A stretch of 5,067 nt of DNA. Origin: Halieaceae bacterium (GTDB taxonomy: Bacteria > Pseudomonadota > Gammaproteobacteria > Pseudomonadales > Halieaceae). The position numbers and the translations under genes are program-made. The stretch lies in contig QXYP01000344.1 of NCBI GenBank assembly GCA_009886815.1, forward strand, positions 1,295 to 6,361, read 5' to 3'. Shown here piece by piece: positions 1-4,773 of the stretch. Position 1 is the first letter of the stretch, and each line of letters starts with the position of its first letter. The notes below the pieces were generated by a model. It did no database searches. It had not been told where the DNA came from and was given only the letters and a program-made list of their open reading frames with translations.

Positions 1-111
1 GCCGCGAGCCGGCGTGAGTGGGGTAGGCGCGCCCGGTTTATGCAGTACAGGGGCTTTGAGTCCGATCATTTTATGGCGCTTATCGAGTACGAAACTGCTG
101 GTATCGATTAG
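1..111 (+). CDS. recX: RecX-like regulatory protein, C-terminal end (partial)
   Basis: This is the last 36 codons of a plus-strand gene whose start lies before the window, ending in TAG at 109-111. RecX binds RecA filaments and modulates recombinase activity in the cytoplasm. Visible residues 11-27 read RARFMQYRGFESDHFMA. They match the closing helical repeat of RecX, where a basic stretch leads into F-L-x-x-R-G-F followed by a helix; the protein normally ends shortly after this, as here. No RecA gene is visible to support the call. The complementary strand is also open through this stretch, but it has no usable start. The match is to a short motif recalled from the family, so another helical protein is possible. 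The gene is convergent with the DUF3014 gene. Confidence 0.6.
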   Translation, partial: AASRREWGRRARFMQYRGFESDHFMALIEYETAGID

Positions 112-212
112 CAAGTCACCGCGCACTCGCGCACTTACTACTGGCGGCTTGTCGTCTCTACGGCAAACCTTAAAGACAGCACCTTCATTAATGTACCCTA
201 GTTGACACCAAG

Positions 213-245
213 GAGGTGGGCTTCAAAAAAGAAGCTGGCGACCTC
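213..245. terminator. Imperfect two-part hairpin between convergent genes
   Basis: In the 147-base gap between the two convergent stop codons, GAGGT (213-217) can pair with ACCTC (241-245). Inside it GCTTC (220-224) pairs with GAAGC (231-235) around a six-A loop. The two stems are separated by an unequal internal loop (2 and 5 bases). The position suits a bidirectional terminator, but neither side is followed by a clear T run, so an intrinsic terminator is not proven. I see no gene in the rest of 112-258. The AAGGAGGTG at 210-218 resembles a ribosome binding site but has no start codon at a suitable distance. Confidence 0.3.
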
Positions 246-258
246 GGTAAATAATGGG

Positions 259-1122
259 TTACGTGTTTCGATCAAGGAGTGCTCCCCGCAGCTCCCTGGC
301 TTTGTCCTGAATTTTTTCCGCGTTAGCGGGCCCCATGCGCATGAGTTGTTTCTGCAAGGCCGGCAGCGTTTCTAAGCTGTCGTCTTCATACCGCCAATTT
401 GCCTCGTCTTTATACAATCGAGCCTCAAGGTCTGTAGTTGGTGCGAGCAAGATCATATTGAGGGCACCGAGGGTTGCATCTTCAAATGTCATGTCACCGT
501 ACCCCAGGCCGGCCCAGACGCCTTCTAGCGCAACTGACAGCAAGTCATAAAGCATAACGACGGCTGGCACATTGACCTCTGCAAGGGTATTGGCGAGGCC
601 GTCATAGCGACTAAACCCTGCTGGGTCTAGGGTTACAGCGAGGCCGTTATCTTGAAACGGAAATTTTATGCTAGGCCGCCCCACGGGTAACAGTTTGTAG
701 GGCACTGCGCCCATGCGGAGGTTGTCGACAATAGCGACGCCCCGCTCAAGGCTATTACTGCTCATTGCAAATTGTTGTCCAAGCATGCCGCTGTTGAGCT
801 GCGGCAGAAACTCGGTGATAACCGCGTCACTCTCCTCGAGCGTTACCGCAGGGGCTTCGGGCACTATTTCCACAGGAGGGGAGGATTCAGCGACGGGTTC
901 TAAAGCGGGCTCGGGGTTGGGCAGGGTGGGCTGCTCAGGCATAACCACCTCCTCCGGTGGCGCGGGTGTTGGCGCCACAACCGCCTCTGCTTCAGAAGAC
1001 GGCGCTTCCTGCAAAAAGCCCCAATATAAGAAGCCACACAAAACAAGAAAGCCCACCCCGGCAAAAATGATTCCGATATTGGATTTTTGTGGGGGTAGCG
1101 GTTGGTCAGTTTCGGTTGTCAT
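259..1122 (-). CDS. DUF3014 family membrane-anchored protein
   Basis: This 287-residue protein is of unknown function. Residues 1-14 are a short polar N-terminus. Residues 15-37 form one hydrophobic transmembrane segment without a lipobox. Residues 40-95 are a Pro/Glu/Ala-rich linker, and residues 95-280 are the conserved domain. DUF3014 hallmarks I recognise are the E-x-S-D start of the domain (97-99), the R-G-V-A-I-V-D-N-L stretch (127-135, usually followed by P-R but here by R-M), the D-P-A-x-F-x-R-Y-D block (166-174), L-G-Y-G-D (206-210), and the L-M-R-M-G-P-x-N-A-E block (260-269). Topology is probably N-in with the domain in the periplasm. The ATG at 1122 has AGGG six bases upstream. 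A 292-base spacer separates it from the flavin-reductase gene, so it is probably its own unit. The family call is firm; the role is unknown. Confidence 0.85.
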   Translation of the reverse strand: MTTETDQPLPPQKSNIGIIFAGVGFLVLCGFLYWGFLQEAPSSEAEAVVAPTPAPPEEVVMPEQPTLPNPEPALEPVAESSPPVEIVPEAPAVTLEESDAVITEFLPQLNSGMLGQQFAMSSNSLERGVAIVDNLRMGAVPYKLLPVGRPSIKFPFQDNGLAVTLDPAGFSRYDGLANTLAEVNVPAVVMLYDLLSVALEGVWAGLGYGDMTFEDATLGALNMILLAPTTDLEARLYKDEANWRYEDDSLETLPALQKQLMRMGPANAEKIQDKARELRGALLDRNT

Positions 1123-1160
1123 AGCTTGCCCTGAGTGTTTTTCATCGGTGAATTGGAGAC

Positions 1161-1169
1161 TTTACAGCA
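1161..1169 (-). promoter_or_regulatory. Possible extended -10 element for the DUF3014 gene
   Basis: On the minus strand TG-C-TGTAAA (1169 to 1161) fits an extended -10 box: a TG dinucleotide one base before a hexamer matching TATAAT at four of six positions. Transcription would begin near 1154, giving a leader of roughly 30 bases before the ATG at 1122. I see no convincing -35 box. This is a weak, position-supported guess. Confidence 0.22.
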
Positions 1170-1181
1170 CTATGACTCAGG

Positions 1182-1195
1182 ACTTTAGATAAAGT
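1182..1195. promoter_or_regulatory. 14-bp palindrome, possible operator upstream of the DUF3014 gene
   Basis: ACTTTA-GA-TAAAGT is a perfect inverted repeat of two six-base arms with a two-base spacer, centred about 66 bases upstream of the ATG at 1122. The left arm belongs to the heptamer GACTTTA, which also occurs in the same orientation at 1158-1164 and 1385-1391, with a near copy TACTTTA at 1257-1263. The palindrome lies just upstream of the suggested -10 box, where a regulator would act. No regulator is identifiable, and AT-rich palindromes of this size can occur by chance. Confidence 0.35.
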
Positions 1196-1215
1196 TCCAA
1201 AATGCCCGAGAAGCA

Positions 1216-1238
1216 CGGTAATCCGGCCAGAGTTACCG
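1216..1238. repeat. Inverted repeat CGGTAA-N11-TTACCG
   Basis: Six-base arms CGGTAA (1216-1221) and TTACCG (1233-1238) flank 11 bases. No T run follows on either strand, so this does not look like an intrinsic terminator. An 11-base gap between arms is compatible with a dimeric regulator site (LysR-type sites often have a T-N11-A core), but no such regulator gene is visible. Confidence 0.3.
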
Positions 1239-1414
1239 CGGGTGGCGCTATTTACGTACTTTATCATTAGGCCAACTGACGGGGTTTATAAGCAGAGTTT
1301 ATCGACGGGGCCCATTGACAGGAAACCGGAAAATCAATGTTAGTGTTTTGATGGTGGCGGTTAACGGGGTCGACACGTCCTTGTGACTTTACGGTTATTC
1401 TATGACACCGATAT

Positions 1415-2056
1415 TTAGCGGATGGCCTGGGGCGGTCGATCGGCTTTGGCATAGATAAATCGACGACCCTCTGTTGCGCCGTGATAGCTGTCTAAACCGC
1501 ACACCGCTTGGCTGTTTAACTCAACGAGGTTGACCGAACCATCTTCACGAATGCCCGAATCGGGACATCGTAGCCACTGCACCCCAGCTATTAGCAGGTG
1601 CGTTTGGTTGACGGCAAGCACTTGATGCTCGATCAGCGACAATCCGAGCTTAACGGTCGATTGCTGAACAGCGGGTGCAGGAAAGTCGGCGATCCACTCT
1701 TCGGTAAGCTCTGTAGCACTGAACTCGGATTGGCTCCTGGCGTAGCGCGCAGAGGTTTGGTGGGCCGCGGGTACCATGGGCTCTGTAATGTGGTTAAGGG
1801 TAAACACACCCGTTGCCAATATGTTATCGAGGGTATGGCGTTCGGTACCTTCTGGACAGGGTCTGACAATGAGCCCCAGTAGGGGGGGGCTGGCACCAAT
1901 ATGAAAGACGCTGGAGAACAGCGCTAGGTTGGTTTGTCCCTGTGCATCGGCCGTTCCCACCAGCAGCGCAGGTTTAAACCCAGCAATGCCGTTAATCAGG
2001 TTGCCTCTAAACCGAGTCGGTAATGCTTCGAGTTCCTGTGCGCTCCAATCGCCCAT
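1415..2056 (-). CDS. Flavin reductase-like (FMN-binding split barrel) family protein
   Basis: This 213-residue protein belongs to the DIM6/NTAB-type flavin reductase-like family. Members bind FMN noncovalently in a split beta-barrel and often reduce flavin with NAD(P)H. Residues 21-35 (NGIAGFKPALLVGT) form the opening strand. Residues 43-66, from NLALFSSVFHIG through PPLLGLIVRP, are the flavin-phosphate region. Residues 74-90 (HTLDNILATGVFTLNHI) match the T-x-x-N-I-x-x-x-x-x-F-x-x-N block. There is no signal peptide, so it is probably cytoplasmic. The ATG at 2056 begins three bases after the upstream DCC gene stops, so the two are probably cotranscribed; the ribosome binding site is weak. It could supply reduced flavin or act on a small substrate; the specific reaction cannot be read. 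An eight-C run lies inside the gene. Confidence 0.85.
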   Translation of the reverse strand: MGDWSAQELEALPTRFRGNLINGIAGFKPALLVGTADAQGQTNLALFSSVFHIGASPPLLGLIVRPCPEGTERHTLDNILATGVFTLNHITEPMVPAAHQTSARYARSQSEFSATELTEEWIADFPAPAVQQSTVKLGLSLIEHQVLAVNQTHLLIAGVQWLRCPDSGIREDGSVNLVELNSQAVCGLDSYHGATEGRRFIYAKADRPPQAIR

Positions 2057-2059
2057 GCG

Positions 2060-2401
2060 CTAGTTGCTCACACGGTAAAGGCGGTCGTAGCGCCAGCGGG
2101 CCCATCGGTTGTAGGCGAGCTCGACAATGGGGCGAATCAACGGCCACGTCATCCAGCGCCAAAGTACGCCGTAACGTGTGTGTTGCCACGCGGCGACATT
2201 AGCCTCTATACCCGTGACCATTTTCCCATCGCGTTCTAGATGGAGCACGCGCAATAACTGATCTTTGTCGACAGGGCTTTCGGGGTCGCTTAGTTGGTGA
2301 ATATCGACGAGTTGGAGTTGTTCATCTTTGATGATCCGAAGACGATCCATCTCCTTGACGCAGAGAGGACACTGACCGTCGTAATAGAGCGTGTCTGGCA
2401 T
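2060..2401 (-). CDS. DCC-family (DUF393) thiol-disulfide oxidoreductase
   Basis: This 113-residue protein has the family signature Y-Y-D-G-Q-C-P-L-C at residues 6-14. The D-G-x-C-x-x-C motif at the N-terminus gives the DCC family its name, and the fold is predicted to be thioredoxin-like. C11 and C14 are the candidate redox pair. The middle part (LQLVDIHQLSD) fits the second strand. The C-terminus is the usual Trp/Arg/Tyr-rich tail (RYGVLWRWMTWPLIRPIVEL and onward). No signal peptide is seen, so it is likely cytoplasmic. Its length is normal for the family. It starts 29 bases after the ApbE-like gene ends and stops three bases before the flavin-reductase gene. The ATG at 2401 has only a weak ribosome binding site. 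The family assignment is firm; the substrate is unknown. Confidence 0.88.
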   Translation of the reverse strand: MPDTLYYDGQCPLCVKEMDRLRIIKDEQLQLVDIHQLSDPESPVDKDQLLRVLHLERDGKMVTGIEANVAAWQHTRYGVLWRWMTWPLIRPIVELAYNRWARWRYDRLYRVSN

Positions 2402-2430
2402 GTCGTGAACCCAAAGGCAATGATAACTAG

Positions 2431-3396
2431 TCAGTTACGGTCAATATCATTGGCTGGATGAGCTGGGGCGAGGGGGCCAGTGCATTCACCCGTTTGCCCG
2501 ATACTGAGCCAGGGCAGCCCGGCGTCGTTTAACCAGGTGGTTGCATCTTCACCGGAGTGTAAGCACGCAACGGTAGCGACAGCCCCTGCGGTCAGGCAGC
2601 TGTCTGAAATAATGCTGACACTCGCCGCCTCATTGACGGGCCAGCCCGTATGGGGGTTGAGGAAATGGCTATAGCGTTGTCCATCGATTTCAATATAGCG
2701 CTGGTAGTCGCCGCTGGTGGCCACAGCGGAGTTATTCAATTCAAGTGATACTAAGGTTTCCGATGGGGCACTAGGGTTGCTAATGCCCACCAGCCAAGGT
2801 GCCCCTGAAGTTTTACTGCCCACCGCTACAATGTCGCCTGCAAGTTCAATTAACGCGTGATTGAAGCCGGCCTCTCGAAAAGATTGTGCGGCCTTGTCGG
2901 CGCCATACTCTTTAACCACACCCCCCAGGTCCAGCTCCATTCCAGCATGGCTCAAGGCAATGCCTTGATCGCTTTGCAGCACTTTAGACCAGCCCACTTT
3001 CGCGCACAGATTGGGCAGTTTAGTGATATCGCCATGGCGCCCTTGAGAAAAGTCCCACACCTGTCGGAGAATGCCGGCGGTAGGATCAAATAGCCCTTGG
3101 CTTTGTTCCCACAAACGTTCACAGAACTGCAGTAATGCCCGGGTTTCTTCATCAATGCAGGTCCATTCTCCGGTACCCGCAAGGCGATTAATTTGGCTGA
3201 TGAGGCTGTCTGAACGATAGCGACTAAAGCGCGCTTCGAGCGCCTGCAAAAGGGTTTCAGCTCGCTGACAAGCTGCCCGGGCGCCCGAGGTTTGATCGGA
3301 TGGGTGTTCTATAACAATTCGAGCGGGGCCGCCCATCACTCTAAAGGCATGCTCCGTAATGCTGGGCTGGCTAGTCAAAGCGCCAGCTAATGCCAA
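2431..3396 (-). CDS. apbE: FAD:protein FMN transferase (ApbE-like), variant active site
   Basis: ApbE enzymes transfer FMN from FAD to Thr or Ser of target proteins and need Mg2+. In this 321-residue protein I see F-R-V-M-G-G-P (18-24), F-S-R-Y-R-S-D-S-L-I-S-Q-I-N (57-70), G-L-F-D-P-T-A-G (101-108), L-D-L-G-G-V-V-K-E-Y-G-A-D-K-A (155-169), L-A-G-D-I (185-189), A-T-S-G-D-Y-Q-R-Y (226-234) and H-F-L-N-P-H-T-G-W-P-V (244-254). Two sites differ from textbook ApbE. K-E-Y replaces K-G-Y/K-G-x at 162-164. The usual A-D-A-x-x-T metal site reads A-G-A-V-A-T at 270-275, so the Asp is Gly. There is no signal peptide or lipobox, unlike many periplasmic ApbE proteins. The start is uncertain: TTG at 3396 (GGCGGG six bases upstream) or TTG at 3378. 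Both overlap the end of the barrel gene, suggesting translational coupling. Confidence 0.85.
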   Translation of the reverse strand: MALAGALTSQPSITEHAFRVMGGPARIVIEHPSDQTSGARAACQRAETLLQALEARFSRYRSDSLISQINRLAGTGEWTCIDEETRALLQFCERLWEQSQGLFDPTAGILRQVWDFSQGRHGDITKLPNLCAKVGWSKVLQSDQGIALSHAGMELDLGGVVKEYGADKAAQSFREAGFNHALIELAGDIVAVGSKTSGAPWLVGISNPSAPSETLVSLELNNSAVATSGDYQRYIEIDGQRYSHFLNPHTGWPVNEAASVSIISDSCLTAGAVATVACLHSGEDATTWLNDAGLPWLSIGQTGECTGPLAPAHPANDIDRN

Positions 3397-4561
3397 TAGT
3401 CGCCCGCCAGAAATTCACCAGGGCAGGAGCTGCTTCGCCGTCATACAAGCCCCAGTCATTGTCACTTTCGTAACGTTCGAGCTGTCCTTCCATTTGCCAG
3501 TCACCAATTTGTACTGTGCTTCTCAGCCCAACAGTGATGGCGCCATAGGATGACAGCCGAAAGTCATCGGCGTAAAAGTCTTGCTCAAGATCAGCAATGA
3601 CGCTGAAAAAATCGGCCTCGCGTTGACTGTAGTAACGCAGATACGGGGTTAGCGCAAACCGGTCGAAGCTCTGATGCCAGGCTACTTCAGCGGTGTGGGA
3701 GTCGGTGCCCCAATCGTCAGAATAATAACGATAGTCAATTTGCAGTGCGCCTTGAGCCTCGGGAAAGAATTTTCGATAACCACCGCTAAGCGCCGTACGA
3801 CTGTGCTCATCGGGGCGCGCATCAAAAAGTTTGTAGGGGTCCGACAGATACCCTTCGCTAAAGGTGTAACCCAGGCCTATACGCACGATAGCGGTGCTCG
3901 ACAAAATCTGACTAACACCAAAGTAGATCGAGGCCGTATCGATATCTTCCTGGTCGATAAATACCGGGATATTCCCATTTACGGGCTCAACCCTGTCGTT
4001 TGAGGTGCTCGCTGAAGCCGACCAGGTCCTGGCGTTGTCGGCGCTGTTCCAGGCAACGTCAAAAGCCATGGCTAAGGCTTCGTAGTCATCTTCTTTAGAG
4101 TGGGTTACGTTAAACCCGGCATTGCCATCAGCCCAGAAATAGCGGGTGGTTGCACCTACTTCAACGCGGTTGTCGTAGATACTGGCGCCGCTCATAATGA
4201 CCCCCGGCTGGCCATCGACTTGCGTCCCTACAAACCAAGGCGAGGCGCCACTCATAGAGTCGTTCTGAACATCGACAGCGATGGACCAATTCGAGCCTAT
4301 GGGCGCTTCAATCCAGAGCTGAGTGACATCAATATCGTAGCGGCCCCGGGCCCCAGCAATAAATTTATCCTCAGACAGGCTGTCTTCGCTGTAATGGCTA
4401 TAGCGCAGGCCCACCTCGGTGAATTCAGGGGGGGCATCGGCGTAGGTGTTTTGGTACGCAGGTAGGGCAGCTACGGCGGCGCCCAGTGTTCGCACCAACG
4501 GCGATTGCTTAATGGTGGATGCGGAATGCGCGTTTTTCACGCCGCGCTCAATTACAGCCAC
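3371..4561 (-). CDS. DUF3570 outer-membrane beta-barrel protein
   Basis: The product is about 396 residues. With GTG 4561 as start, the hydrophobic stretch at 25-36 and T-Y-A at 39-41 suggest a Sec signal cleaved before D42. The rest alternates polar and hydrophobic residues with many aromatic strand ends (YRYYSDDW, YLRYYSQREADFF, WRATIGISWRF), as in a porin-like barrel. Family features are the opening G-L-R-Y-S-H-Y-S-E-D segment and the D-S-M-S-G-A-S-P-W-F and V-I-M-S-G-A-S blocks at about 101-127. The last residue is Asp after Phe, whereas many barrels end in Phe. The start is uncertain: GTG 4561 has AGGTGG five bases upstream, inside the end of the DUF4266 gene, while GTG 4540 (389 residues) avoids overlap but has no good ribosome binding site. 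The function is unknown; its partner genes suggest a redox or transport role. Confidence 0.85.
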   Translation of the reverse strand: MAVIERGVKNAHSASTIKQSPLVRTLGAAVAALPAYQNTYADAPPEFTEVGLRYSHYSEDSLSEDKFIAGARGRYDIDVTQLWIEAPIGSNWSIAVDVQNDSMSGASPWFVGTQVDGQPGVIMSGASIYDNRVEVGATTRYFWADGNAGFNVTHSKEDDYEALAMAFDVAWNSADNARTWSASASTSNDRVEPVNGNIPVFIDQEDIDTASIYFGVSQILSSTAIVRIGLGYTFSEGYLSDPYKLFDARPDEHSRTALSGGYRKFFPEAQGALQIDYRYYSDDWGTDSHTAEVAWHQSFDRFALTPYLRYYSQREADFFSVIADLEQDFYADDFRLSSYGAITVGLRSTVQIGDWQMEGQLERYESDNDWGLYDGEAAPALVNFWRATIGISWRFD

Positions 4562-4769
4562 AACCACCACCTGCAGCCCCGTTGCCCCCAGAGGATGCCT
4601 CTTTGCTGGTGTAAACGTGGCCCTCAAATTTAGCTTCTCGGGCACTAGACTGCCACTGCATACCCTCTTCAGCGAGGTAGCCTCGTTCCCAAGCAGCTAC
4701 CGGCTCAAGCCCGGAGCAGCCGGCCACGCCCATAACAGCACAGAGCACAACAAAACGAAAAGCTTCCAA
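4548..4769 (-). CDS. DUF4266 small lipoprotein with Gly/Cys-rich tail
   Basis: This 73-residue protein has a lipoprotein signal: hydrophobic residues 4-17 end in V-A-G-C with C18 as lipidated residue, and Ser at +2 favours the outer membrane. The mature part is only 56 residues. DUF4266 hallmarks are L-E-P-V-x-x-W-E-R-G-x-L-A (21-33), H-V-Y-x-S-K-E-A (about 50-57), and the tail G-G-x-G-x-x-G-G-G-C-G-C-N, ending in C70, G71, C72 and N73. I chose TTG at 4769: it sits seven bases after a strong GGAGGAG and puts the signal at the N-terminus. A farther ATG at 4820 would add 17 residues and overlap the TlpA gene by 47 bases. It lies between the TlpA and DUF3570 genes. The function is unknown; the paired cysteines suggest metal binding, redox activity or modification, which is inference. 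Confidence 0.85.
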   Translation of the reverse strand: MEAFRFVVLCAVMGVAGCSGLEPVAAWERGYLAEEGMQWQSSAREAKFEGHVYTSKEASSGGNGAAGGGCGCN

Positions 4770-4773
4770 GCGC

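Larger units (their letters stand above)
1123..1414. other. Intergenic spacer between the redox operon and the DUF3014 gene
   Basis: This is 292 bases without a supported gene. It holds the candidate -10 box, the 14-bp palindrome, the N11 inverted repeat and four copies of the (G/T)ACTTTA heptamer. A minus-strand reading frame spans 1452-1267, but it is rich in Arg, Pro, His and Lys, overlaps the end of the flavin-reductase gene, and looks non-coding. I see no strong intrinsic terminator after the operon. TTGACA on the plus strand at 1315-1320 has no good -10 partner and no plus-strand gene downstream. Confidence 0.6.

Noticed and set aside
14..205. Plus-strand frame of 63 codons
   Set aside because: It is rich in Ser, Leu and Thr without recognisable motifs and overlaps the better-supported RecX-like frame.
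210..218. AAGGAGGTG as a plus-strand ribosome binding site
   Set aside because: No start codon with an open frame follows at a usable distance; it forms part of the convergent hairpin.
1..226. Open minus-strand frame running from a stop near 226 to the left window edge
   Set aside because: It has no ATG, GTG or suitable TTG start with a ribosome binding site and matches no family I know. Over 1-111 its codons are the exact complement of the recX-like codons, which explains much of the openness.
713..1192. Plus-strand frame of 159 codons opposite the DUF3014 gene
   Set aside because: It is low-complexity Ser/Gly/Thr antisense of the Pro/Glu-rich linker; the minus-strand gene has clear family motifs.
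1315..1343. Plus-strand TTGACA followed 17 bases later by TGTTAG as a promoter
   Set aside because: The -10 matches only three of six positions and no plus-strand gene lies downstream.
1267..1452. Minus-strand frame of 61 codons in the spacer
   Set aside because: Its composition is untypical of a protein, it has no ribosome binding site, and it overlaps the end of the flavin-reductase gene in another frame.
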